31,993 bases of DNA, taken from a virus. A model generated the notes under the pieces. The model worked only from the letters and a program-made list of their open reading frames with translations. It was not told the DNA's origin and made no database searches. The stretch lies in the IMG/VR virus record IMGVR_UViG_3300048589_000419, positions 1-31,993 of that record; one strand, 5' to 3'. A program made the translations under genes and the position numbers. This document shows positions 17,872-23,408 of the stretch, one piece after another; position 1 is the first letter of the stretch; every line of letters begins with the position of its first letter.

Positions 17872-18005
17872 GACCCTGCGCCGGTAGACCAGCTGCAGAG
17901 GTCTGCGAAGCCCGCGATTCAGGGCTAGTGGGTCAAGCCGAGGGGAAGCTCTCACCTCATCGCCCGGTCATCCGGAGCTGGGTGGCCACCCAGCCGGCGC
18001 AGGTC
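17872..18005 (+). ncRNA. Candidate structured RNA element closed by a 10-bp stem
   Basis: Bases 17875-17884 (CCTGCGCCGG) are perfectly complementary to 17994-18003; allowing one bulge, two more outer pairs form (17872-17873 with 18004-18005). Inside lie AGACC/GGTCT (17886-17890 with 17900-17904), AGCCC/GGGCT (17909-17913 with 17922-17926), GAGG/CCTC (17940-17943 with 17955-17958), CCGG/CCGG around TCAT (17964-17975), and an 18-base palindrome at 17977-17994. The whole is a closed multi-branch layout of about 134 nt in the 3' region of the late operon. It does not satisfy tRNA rules and matches no riboswitch or ribozyme consensus I know. It could be an RNA element or a DNA site (packaging, attachment). 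Confidence 0.5.
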
Positions 18006-18018
18006 GCGACCGGAAAGA

Positions 18019-18055
18019 CAGGAGCCCCACCCATGGCCGATGGATGGGGCTCCTG
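18019..18055. terminator. Strong hairpin, probable bidirectional terminator
   Basis: CAGGAGCCCCA (18019-18029) pairs perfectly with TGGGGCTCCTG (18045-18055). Inside, CCAT/ATGG adds four pairs around a GGCCG loop after one mismatch. It lies between the last plus-strand late gene and the end of the minus-strand glycosyltransferase unit, so it could stop transcription from both sides. There is no T-run on either side, which is common in GC-rich phages but leaves the terminator role unproven. Confidence 0.7.
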
Positions 18056-18082
18056 CCGCGCTGACCGGACCCCGTCCCTCAC

Positions 18083-18283
18083 TTAAGTGGACGTTCTGCC
18101 CTGGCCGCGGCAGGCAGATGGCTGATCCGGCTGGGGGCATGCTACCACCACGGGTGGCACCGGACGCCGGGGACTTCCGGGGTAGGCCAGGCTGTACCGT
18201 CGGGGCTCGATGCAGCGGCGCACGGCGCGGACCTGCTCGGCGATGCGGCGGACCGTGGTCGGGTCGGACGGGTCCTGCTTCAT
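18083..18283 (-). CDS. Small hypothetical protein coupled to the glycosyltransferase
   Basis: 66 residues. ATG 18283 overlaps the glycosyltransferase stop as ATGA on the minus strand, the arrangement used by real gene pairs in this genome. The N-terminal part, MKQDPSDPTTVRRIAEQVRA followed by VRRCIEPRR, looks like a helical coding sequence. The second half is Pro-rich and less convincing and contains a hairpin at DNA level (18095-18118). No function can be suggested. It may be a genuine short gene or chance read-through. Confidence 0.45.
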   Translation of the reverse strand: MKQDPSDPTTVRRIAEQVRAVRRCIEPRRYSLAYPGSPRRPVPPVVVACPQPDQPSACRGQGRTST

Positions 18284-19221
18284 CCGTCGGTGTACAGCCC
18301 GGCACGGTCGCGGACGCCGGACCAGTGCCCGGCGGCGTTGTAGCTCGCGGGCTGGCGTCGCATCCATCCGCCCTGTCGGTCCGCCGTCCCCCACGCGGTC
18401 TCCGACGGCACGACCAGCACCTCGCGAGACGCCCCGTCGCCGAGACGATGCAACAGCCGTTTCGGGATCTGGGCGCCCGTCACCGCCGACACGCCCGCCT
18501 CCAGCCGACCCTCGACATTCGAGAGGGCGATCCCGAGCGCATCGCTCCAGAACCGGTGGCCGGGCGGTCCGGCGATGAACGAGACGGAGACCTCGGTCCG
18601 CCAGTTCGGGACCGTCGGCGCGTGTCGCGTGAGGACCGCGCGCGTCTCGGCCGTGAGCCCACCCAGGAACGAGACCAGCGGTCGGTTCTTGAGGTCGGCA
18701 TAGGCGCCACCGTGGTGCACCATCAGGGCGAGCCGGTACAGGTCGGACCGCATCGCGGGCAGCCGACACGCCCGGACGGCGGCGTGCAGCCGGTCTGTCG
18801 AGGGCCCGAGGTCCTCGCGTTCCAGCGCCGCGCGATCCCAGACGCGCACGTCATGCGCCGGGTGCAGCCGACGCCATCCGTCGATGGTGGCCGCGACGTC
18901 GTCCGGCGGTGGCGCGCCACCGTCAGCAGGGTCCAGCCAGATGGTGTGGAGGACACGGGGGATGTGGGCGACCCCTCCGGGCGTCGCGATCGTGTCCAGC
19001 ACCATCCCGCTGGCGACCGTCCGGCGCGCCCATTCTGCATCGCGCGTCACGACGTACATGCGATCGGTGTCGCCGGTCACCGGATCGGTCGCTCCGACCG
19101 CGAAGACGTGGTGGTCCGGCAGCAGTACCGGGTACCGGGCCTCGAAGTCGCGCCCGAACACGCGGTAGTGGTGTCGCACATGCAGATATCCGTGCAGGTG
19201 CACCACGGCAGGCCGCAACAC
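18280..19221 (-). CDS. GT32-like glycosyltransferase (OCH1-type), unusual DxK motif
   Basis: 313 residues from GTG 19221, with GAGGAGG seven bases upstream on the minus strand. The N-terminal ~85 residues are of unknown fold. Then IPRVLHTIWLDP (88-98) matches the entry motif of GT32 sugar transferases (IPKxIHxIW), and MRSDLYRLALMVHHGGAYAD (157-176) matches their conserved ARxDxxRyxxLxxxGGxYxD block. The metal-binding DxD is here D176-L-K178, so the second Asp is replaced by Lys. The gene is on the opposite strand to the late genes and beside the repressor, as expected for a lysogenic-conversion gene. It probably modifies host surface glycan; phage or DNA glycosylation is an alternative. The DxK change may alter metal use or activity. 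Confidence 0.78.
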   Translation of the reverse strand: MLRPAVVHLHGYLHVRHHYRVFGRDFEARYPVLLPDHHVFAVGATDPVTGDTDRMYVVTRDAEWARRTVASGMVLDTIATPGGVAHIPRVLHTIWLDPADGGAPPPDDVAATIDGWRRLHPAHDVRVWDRAALEREDLGPSTDRLHAAVRACRLPAMRSDLYRLALMVHHGGAYADLKNRPLVSFLGGLTAETRAVLTRHAPTVPNWRTEVSVSFIAGPPGHRFWSDALGIALSNVEGRLEAGVSAVTGAQIPKRLLHRLGDGASREVLVVPSETAWGTADRQGGWMRRQPASYNAAGHWSGVRDRAGLYTDG

Positions 19222-19361
19222 TCCGGCGCCTCCTCGGCTCTGGCCTCACCCATCCCAGGCTCCTCCATCACACCTTCGTCCCCCCGTCCATCCGCATTCC
19301 CGGCTACGTACACAACCCGTGGCCCGGTGACGTTTCCATTTCGCTCACAGACCTTGCGTGT

Positions 19362-19390
19362 GCCATACAGCTGACGCGACCATTTGCCAA
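19362..19390 (-). promoter_or_regulatory. Possible promoter for the glycosyltransferase unit
   Basis: Read on the minus strand, TTGGCA (19390-19385) and TATGGC (19367-19362) are 17 bases apart, near the sigma70-type spacing. The surrounding bases are clearly less GC-rich than the rest of the window. The predicted leader would be about 135 nt to GTG 19221. The -10 match is weak. Confidence 0.35.
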
Positions 19391-19440
19391 CATCCCGACT
19401 CCGAAGGAACCACGGACGCTGGTGATGGAGGGACGCCTGG

Positions 19441-19659
19441 ATGGATGAGCTGGACCCGCGGGTGCGGGCGATCCTGGATGAGCACGAGGCGGACGCGGTC
19501 ATCGCGGAGCTCATGCTGACCGTCTTCGAAGCGAAGGCGCTGGCACGGCGGAGATTGGCCGGGCTGGAGCCGGTGCCCGTCCCGCGTCCTGCCGCTCTAG
19601 CTCTTCTGCATCGCGCACGGCATCGTCCAGGCGCTCATCGTCAGTCAGCGGCGGGTTGA
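19441..19659 (+). CDS. Small hypothetical protein converging on the repressor
   Basis: 72 residues. GGAGGGA at 19427-19433 lies seven bases before ATG 19441. The first ~49 residues (DELDPRVRAILDEHEADAVI, then AELMLTVFEAKALARRRLAG) are helical, acidic-then-basic and have coding-type third positions. After about 19585 the coding signal fades and the frame runs antisense through the 3' end of the repressor gene until TGA 19659. The gene points opposite to the glycosyltransferase and head-on to the repressor. Its function is unknown. Because the two genes overlap at their 3' ends, transcription of one could interfere with the other. Confidence 0.55.
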   Translation: MDELDPRVRAILDEHEADAVIAELMLTVFEAKALARRRLAGLEPVPVPRPAALALLHRARHRPGAHRQSAAG

Positions 19660-19885
19660 TCAACCACGCGGGCGGGAGCGATAGCAGCCGCGCGAGCGGC
19701 TCCAGCTTGTCGCTCGGCACGGGGCGCTCGCCCGACTCCCATCGCGACACCGTGGAGATGGACTTAGCGCTGTAACCGAGCGCCTCGCAGACGGCCTCCA
19801 GGGTGAGGTCGCGACGCAGGCGGGCGCGCTCGATCCAGTAGCCACGTCGGCGTCTGGTCGCGAGCTGCTCTTCCTTGGTCGCCAT
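19511..19885 (-). CDS. XRE-family repressor (CI-like)
   Basis: 124 residues from ATG 19885. Residues about 15-75 form a helix-turn-helix domain: IERARLRRDLTLEAVCEALG, then SAKSISTVSRWESGERPVPS, then LEPLARLLSLPPAWLINPP. This is the Cro/CI fold, so the protein should bind operator DNA as a dimer. No peptidase (LexA-like) cleavage domain follows; the C-terminus is a short acidic helix and a Pro/Ala/Arg-rich tail. The last ~25 codons have poor third-position GC and overlap the opposite gene. An in-frame ATG at 19927 would add 14 residues; neither start has a clear Shine-Dalgarno. It is divergent from the Cro-like gene, the layout of a lysogeny switch. Confidence 0.85.
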   Translation of the reverse strand: MATKEEQLATRRRRGYWIERARLRRDLTLEAVCEALGYSAKSISTVSRWESGERPVPSDKLEPLARLLSLPPAWLINPPLTDDERLDDAVRDAEELERQDAGRAPAPARPISAVPAPSLRRRSA

Positions 19886-19939
19886 CACGGCAGAAACTAG
19901 CCGGAGTGGCGGATGGTGGACTGACATGCACCCGTCCGC

Positions 19940-19993
19940 TTGACAAGTCAAAACCTTGTCGGCTAGTGTACGCCAATGCGGCAAGAACTTGTC
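19940..19993 (+). promoter_or_regulatory. Lysogeny switch promoter and operators; leaderless start for the Cro-like gene
   Basis: Plus strand: TTGACA (19940-19945), an 18-base spacer and TAGTGT (19964-19969); initiation about seven bases later falls on ATG 19976, so the Cro mRNA would be leaderless. GACAAG (19942-19947) and CTTGTC (19955-19960) form a perfect inverted repeat with a 7-base spacer, overlapping the -35 box. A third CTTGTC (19988-19993) lies in the first codons of the gene, within CAAG-AA-CTTG. These are good operator candidates for the repressor and Cro. The minus-strand repressor promoter should lie in the same interval, but I cannot fix it. Confidence 0.7.
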
Positions 19994-20194
19994 ACCCCCA
20001 CCGATCCGGTCGGCCTCCGGCTCAAACTGGCCCGCATCCGGGCGAACCGGAAGCAGTACGAGGTCGCCGCCAAGGTCGGCGTCTCGGGCACGATCCTGTC
20101 ACGCATCGAGGCGGGCGTCATCGAGCCGAAGCCCGACCTGCTGGTCCGTCTCTGGGCCGAGCTGGGCGGTGAGCCCGTCGAGGCAGTGGCATGA
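19976..20194 (+). CDS. Cro-like XRE-family regulator
   Basis: 72 residues, essentially one helix-turn-helix domain: VGLRLKLARIRANRKQYEVA, then AKVGVSGTILSRIEAGVIEP, then KPDLLVRLWAELGG. This is a typical single-domain Cro or excisionase-control regulator. It is divergent from the larger repressor, with the operators between them and one inside its own first codons, so autorepression is likely. No Shine-Dalgarno exists, and the promoter places the transcript start at or next to the ATG, implying leaderless translation, which is common in actinobacteria. It is the first gene of the long early operon; its stop overlaps the next start (ATGA, 20191-20194). Confidence 0.85.
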   Translation: MRQELVTPTDPVGLRLKLARIRANRKQYEVAAKVGVSGTILSRIEAGVIEPKPDLLVRLWAELGGEPVEAVA

Positions 20195-21121
20195 CCACGG
20201 ACACCCTCGCCCGGTATGTGGTCGCCCATCCTCGCAACACCGAGTGTCGCTACCGCCACGGCCCCGACGCGTATGTCCGCGCCGACGATGGCCGCCCGCG
20301 TTGCCGCGTCTGCCAGGTGCGGCGCCAGTCCGGGAAGTACCGAGCGACGGGGGTGCCGGCCCGGGCCACGAGCGCGCGCATCGGTCAGGCCACGGCCACC
20401 AAGACCGAGCGCAACGCGGCCATCGTCGCGGGCATCGCGGCAGGCCGCATGGCCTCGGACGTCGCCGCCGAGCACGGCATCTCGCGCGAGCGGGCACGCC
20501 AGATCTGGACCCGTGCGACGGGGCTCCCCGTCCCGTCATCGGGTCAGCTTTGCCGCCGCTGCGGTGGCCGGTTCGTCGGCGACCCGGGCGAGCACACGAA
20601 GGACCCCGACCACCTGGCAGCCATCGACCGGCGCAGGGCGATGCGGCGCGAGCGGACCATCCAGCGGTGGTGGGACTCGCTGATGGTGGGCGACTGCTGG
20701 GAGGGCCCGCGTAGCTCGATCGGCTACGCGACCTCACCGCTGAGTCGTCCCCGGCAGGGGGCACCAATACGTCTGGGAGACGCTGGTCGGTCCCATCCCC
20801 GCCGGCCTCGAGCTCGACCACCTGTGCCGGAACCGAGCGTGCGTCAACCCCGACCACCTGGAGCCGGTGACCCACGCGGAGAACATCCATCGGTCACCCA
20901 TCCACATCATGTCGCGGATCTCGATGCGCCGCCCGCAGCTACGGCGGCAGCGTTCGACCCGCACCCACTGCAAGCACGGCCACAGCCTTGCGGACGCCTA
21001 CGTCTCGGATGGCTACCGCCAGTGCCGCCCGTGCCAGCAGGCCGCCGTGCGCCGCTATCAGGAGCGCCGACGTGCCGCTCGCATGACCACCCCCGCCCCC
21101 GTCCCCCAGGAGGCCGCATGA
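20191..21121 (+). CDS. HNH endonuclease with N-terminal zinc/HTH region, interrupted by a +1 frameshift
   Basis: Frame 1 from ATG 20191 encodes a Cys/His motif (ECRYRHG...RCRVCQ), then a sigma region 4-like HTH ([20 protein letters not shown]), a CRRCGGRF knuckle and [17 protein letters not shown]. The HNH core continues only in frame 2: [40 protein letters not shown], a second Cys/His motif (THCKHGH...QCRPCQ) and a basic tail, with stop at 21119-21121. Frame 2 is closed by TGA at 20741, so the join must lie at 20744-20761, where a run of five G occurs (20757-20761). With four G the reading frame would be continuous. It is either a sequencing error, a real inactivating insertion, or programmed +1 slippage. 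The intact product would be about 309 residues. Confidence 0.75.
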
Positions 21122-21330
21122 CCGCCCGCGCCCGCAGCCCGCGCCTGCCACGCCACCGGATGGCGCCGGGGCAGCTGACCCTTGAGAGCGCGATGGCCCG
21201 CGCCCAGCAGCGGTACCCGGAGGCCGTGCGCTTCCACCGGACCCGGAACGCCGAGCAGGTGCTCGCGCTCCTCCCCGGTGGCTCGCAGGTCCCGGCGGCA
21301 CCCGCGGCCGCGAAGGCGGTGGCGGCGTGA
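21118..21330 (+). CDS. Small hypothetical protein
   Basis: 70 residues from ATG 21118, preceded by a perfect AGGAGG four bases upstream and overlapping the HNH stop. The sequence is basic at the N-terminus ([18 protein letters not shown]), then helical ([20 protein letters not shown]), then Ala-rich. It is unrecognised. It shares a frame with the first part of the HNH gene, which makes the open frame look longer than it is. Confidence 0.65.
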   Translation: MTARARSPRLPRHRMAPGQLTLESAMARAQQRYPEAVRFHRTRNAEQVLALLPGGSQVPAAPAAAKAVAA

Positions 21331-21581
21331 GCAAGACGCTGTCCGTCGGCGAGATCTGGGCTCGCGAGCACGGGCGCCCCTTCCCAGAGGCGGACGCGAC
21401 CAACCGGAGCATGTGCCGCATCTTCGCCAGCGCCCATGAGGAAGGCGCTCAGATCGTGCTCGACGTCACGCCGGAGATGTTCGAGGCCATCTTCCTCGAA
21501 CTGGAGGCGGACGCCCCGTGCGGCATCTGTCACCGGAACCCCTGCGCATGGCAGGCCGACCCGAAAGCGGCCCGCGCATGA
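21327..21581 (+). CDS. Small hypothetical protein with a CxxC-x3-C motif
   Basis: 84 residues from GTG 21327, overlapping the previous stop by GTGA. The N-terminal part, [20 protein letters not shown], and a helix, EMFEAIFLELEADAP, precede CGICHRNPCAW near the C-terminus. The cysteine cluster suggests a small zinc knuckle, though with only three Cys and one His it may need a partner. No family is recognised. Confidence 0.68.
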   Translation: MSKTLSVGEIWAREHGRPFPEADATNRSMCRIFASAHEEGAQIVLDVTPEMFEAIFLELEADAPCGICHRNPCAWQADPKAARA

Positions 21582-21745
21582 CCGCCTACCAGTTCCGCCC
21601 CATCCGCGGCCGCCGCTTCGACGGGTGGCGCCTGCTGGGCACGGGCATCGTCATCGGTGCCGGAGCGTTCGGCGCTGGACTGCTCGTCGCGATCGCGTGG
21701 GCCGTCTCGCTGCTGCTCCCCGCGGCCGAGAGGTATCTGCCGTGA
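21578..21745 (+). CDS. Micro membrane protein, one transmembrane segment
   Basis: 55 residues from ATG 21578 (ATGA overlap). A basic N-terminus (RPIRGRRFDGWR) is followed by one hydrophobic segment of about 27 residues (LLGTGIVIGAGAFGAGLLVA, then IAWAVSLLLPAA) and a short polar end. By the positive-inside rule the N-terminus would be cytoplasmic. The role is unknown; it is too far from the late genes for a confident holin call. Confidence 0.65.
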   Translation: MTAYQFRPIRGRRFDGWRLLGTGIVIGAGAFGAGLLVAIAWAVSLLLPAAERYLP

Positions 21746-22008
21746 GCGACGAGAAGCGCGGCACCCAGCCAGAGACACGCAACCCTTTGCTCGCGCTTCC
21801 GGCCGCACGAGAACTCGCAGCGCTTGCCGCGAGCGACCCCCGTCTCGGAATGGCCGTTCACCGGCTGCTGCGCCAGTTGGGCGACCAGGCGCATGAGCGG
21901 GCAGAGGCGAGCTGGCGCCAGCGCAAGGGACCGATGGCTGCCTATTGGCGTGCTGTGTCGATCTATGCCCGGCACGCCGCCGCAGCATCTCGGAAGGGGA
22001 ACGCATGA
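21742..22008 (+). CDS. Small helical hypothetical protein
   Basis: 88 residues from GTG 21742 (GTGA overlap). Mostly helical: LLALPAARELAALAASDPRL, then MAVHRLLRQLGDQAHERAEA, then a basic Trp/Tyr-containing helix (WRQRKGPMAAYWRAVSIYAR). The long frame extending upstream to 21436 is a shadow of the previous genes. No function recognised. Confidence 0.65.
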   Translation: MSDEKRGTQPETRNPLLALPAARELAALAASDPRLGMAVHRLLRQLGDQAHERAEASWRQRKGPMAAYWRAVSIYARHAAAASRKGNA

Positions 22009-22502
22009 CCGAGGCACGGGACGCGCTGGCGACGGCGGTCAGGCAGGCAGGTGTCGGCAGGTTCGGCGCCGGGTGGGACAGTCGCGCCGTCGATGACTTC
22101 ATCGACGCCATCCTCGCCGCCCTTGACGGCTGGACCCTGGTCCGGACGGAGGACGCGGAGGACCCGTGCCCGTGGTCATGGCGTGGGCTGCCCTGCGCCC
22201 TGCGTCGAACGCATCCGTCACCGCATCACATCGTCGGTGAGCAACCGCAGTTCGCCGCCATCGAGGCGGACGGGGCGGCCGGAAGGGTCATCAACCGGCA
22301 GACACCCTCGCCGAACGTGCCCGGCTGCACCTGCGACCGGGACAACGAGGACACGGAGGAGCCGTTCCCGTTCTGCGACATGCACGAGGAGCGGTTCCGG
22401 CCCCTGCGCCGGGAGACGTTGGCGCTGCTGGTCATCGACTACGAAGCGGTGCTGCATGAGGCCGCCGCCGCCGCCCGCAAGGCGAAGGACGGTGGGTCGT
22501 GA
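22005..22502 (+). CDS. Cys/His-rich hypothetical protein
   Basis: 165 residues from ATG 22005 (ATGA overlap). The N-terminal part is helical (EARDALATAVRQAGVGRFGA, then AVDDFIDAILAALDGW). The middle holds CPWSWRGLPCALRRTHPSPH with H. Then comes GCTCDRDNEDTEEPFPFCDM with HEE, so two possible zinc sites can be drawn, and a C-terminal helix ends the protein. Cys-x-Cys plus Cys-x2-His spacing suggests a zinc-binding fold, but I know no specific family. Confidence 0.68.
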   Translation: MTEARDALATAVRQAGVGRFGAGWDSRAVDDFIDAILAALDGWTLVRTEDAEDPCPWSWRGLPCALRRTHPSPHHIVGEQPQFAAIEADGAAGRVINRQTPSPNVPGCTCDRDNEDTEEPFPFCDMHEERFRPLRRETLALLVIDYEAVLHEAAAAARKAKDGGS

Positions 22503-22564
22503 GGCGACCGCGAGGACTCCGCTGGCACCGGCTGTTCTGCCGCCTCTGCCGGACCGCCCGATGA
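22499..22564 (+). CDS. Putative 21-residue basic peptide
   Basis: GTG 22499 overlaps the previous stop (GTGA), and its own stop overlaps the next ATG (ATGA). The peptide is strongly basic and ends LFCRLCRTAR. It may be a real micro-gene or only a translational coupling link that carries ribosomes to the next start. Confidence 0.4.
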   Translation: MRRPRGLRWHRLFCRLCRTAR

Positions 22565-22662
22565 CCCCCGATTCCGCCGCGCTCCTGGTCGTGCTCGGTG
22601 CCGTGGCCTGGGTGTTCCTGCTGCTGACCGCGGTCGTGGAGCGGCGGGGGTGGCTCCGATGA
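22561..22662 (+). CDS. 33-residue micro membrane protein
   Basis: ATG 22561 and TGA 22660-22662, overlapping both neighbours by ATGA. Almost the whole peptide is one hydrophobic helix (SAALLVVLGAVAWVFLLLTA) with a basic C-terminal end (ERRGWLR), predicting C-terminus in the cytoplasm. It is followed at once by a second membrane peptide. A pair of tiny membrane peptides could act together, but no function is shown. Confidence 0.55.
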   Translation: MTPDSAALLVVLGAVAWVFLLLTAVVERRGWLR

Positions 22663-22754
22663 CCGACCCGTGGCTCGCCGAGCGCGTGGTCATCCCGCTG
22701 CTGCTGCTCGGGTTGATCCTGGCCGCCGGGATGTCGGGTGGGCCGTCAGCATGA
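22659..22754 (+). CDS. 31-residue micro membrane protein
   Basis: ATG 22659, stop 22752-22754, with ATGA overlaps on both sides. The core is one hydrophobic helix, VVIPLLLLGLILAAGMSG, with an acidic/aromatic N-terminus (MTDPWLAER). It lies between the previous membrane peptide and the RNA methyltransferase. Function unknown. Confidence 0.55.
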   Translation: MTDPWLAERVVIPLLLLGLILAAGMSGGPSA

Positions 22755-23272
22755 CCGCCGTCCGCGAGCAGACCCGGTACATGACGCGGCGCGCGTTCCG
22801 CAACCTGACCCGCGCCGACTACCCGACCGCGCCGCGACACTCCGTCCGGCTGGTCACCTACGCCACGGACCCGGCCAACATCGGCGGGATGGTCCGCACG
22901 GCGGAGGCGTTCATGGCGGACCGCCTGACGGCATTGAAGTCTCCAGGTGCGACCGCCGTCGGCACCGACCGGTGGCAGCCGGCGGAATACGGCTGGCATC
23001 TCGTCGAGGCCATCGCCGCCGCAAAAGCTGACGGCTACACCATCGTCGCGCTGGAACAGGCGACCGATGCCCACCGACTGCCGTGCGACCTGCCCGAGCG
23101 CATGTGTCTCGTGAGCGGCAACGAGGGCAGCGGTATCCCGGCGTCCGTGCTTTCCGCCGCTGACCTCGCGATCGAGATCCCGCAGTACGGGTTCGTGGGG
23201 TCGCTGAACGTCGTCACCGCCACCAGCATCGCCCTCTACGAGTGGGCGTCGCAATGGGCCCGCCCCCGATGA
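22751..23272 (+). CDS. SpoU/TrmH-type RNA 2'-O-ribose methyltransferase
   Basis: 173 residues from ATG 22751 (ATGA overlap). All three SPOUT knot motifs are present. Motif 1 is PANIGGMVRTAEAF (41-54, with the conserved Asn43 and the catalytic-type Arg49). Motif 2 is LVSGNEGSGIPASVL (120-134). Motif 3 is IEIPQYGFVGSLNVVTATSI (141-160, with the SLN loop). This fold binds S-adenosylmethionine in a trefoil knot and methylates a ribose 2'-OH in tRNA or rRNA. There is no L30e or THUMP-like extra domain, so the protein is minimal like TrmL. The target is unknown. It is an unusual gene for a phage early operon; protecting tRNA or modifying host translation are possible roles (inference). Confidence 0.85.
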   Translation: MTAVREQTRYMTRRAFRNLTRADYPTAPRHSVRLVTYATDPANIGGMVRTAEAFMADRLTALKSPGATAVGTDRWQPAEYGWHLVEAIAAAKADGYTIVALEQATDAHRLPCDLPERMCLVSGNEGSGIPASVLSAADLAIEIPQYGFVGSLNVVTATSIALYEWASQWARPR

Positions 23273-23394
23273 CCGAACCCCTGGCCTACGTCATCGCCGC
23301 CCTGGCCGTCGTGCTGCTCGCGGTGCTGGCGATGGAATCGACGGAACCGGCACCCGAGCCGGTGGACACGAGCCGCGGGCTGGCCGCGGAGTAG
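23269..23394 (+). CDS. 41-residue micro membrane protein
   Basis: ATG 23269 overlaps the methyltransferase stop (ATGA); stop TAG 23392-23394. One hydrophobic helix (LAYVIAALAVVLLAVLAM, residues 5-22) is followed by an acidic Pro-rich tail (ESTEPAPEPVDTSRG). No lipobox. It is the fourth tiny membrane protein in about 1.8 kb. Function unknown. Confidence 0.58.
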   Translation: MTEPLAYVIAALAVVLLAVLAMESTEPAPEPVDTSRGLAAE

Positions 23395-23408
23395 GAGGAG
23401 GAGGAGAG

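Noticed and set aside
17881-17960. A tRNA-like pattern (GGTAGACCAG, stems AGACC/GGTCT and AGCCC/GGGCT).
   Set aside because: The anticodon-type loop would have eight bases, there is no TTCRANNC T-loop, and no 7-bp acceptor stem closes these arms. The region fits a different multi-helix element.
18095-18118. Hairpin TCTGCC/GGCAGA as a second terminator.
   Set aside because: Only six pairs plus a weak extension, no T-run, and it lies inside the possible small gene at 18083-18283; the 18019-18055 hairpin is far stronger.
19077-19514. A 145-residue minus-strand frame with a cysteine-rich end overlapping the glycosyltransferase start.
   Set aside because: Its Cys-rich end is the shifted reading of the glycosyltransferase N-terminus, and its first part is antisense to the plus-strand gene at 19441. 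The Shine-Dalgarno GAGGAGG fits GTG 19221 of the glycosyltransferase.
19885-19927. ATG 19927 as the repressor start, adding 14 residues.
   Set aside because: The added residues are not part of the HTH fold and no ribosome binding site precedes this ATG; 19885 gives a normal XRE start. Not fully excluded.
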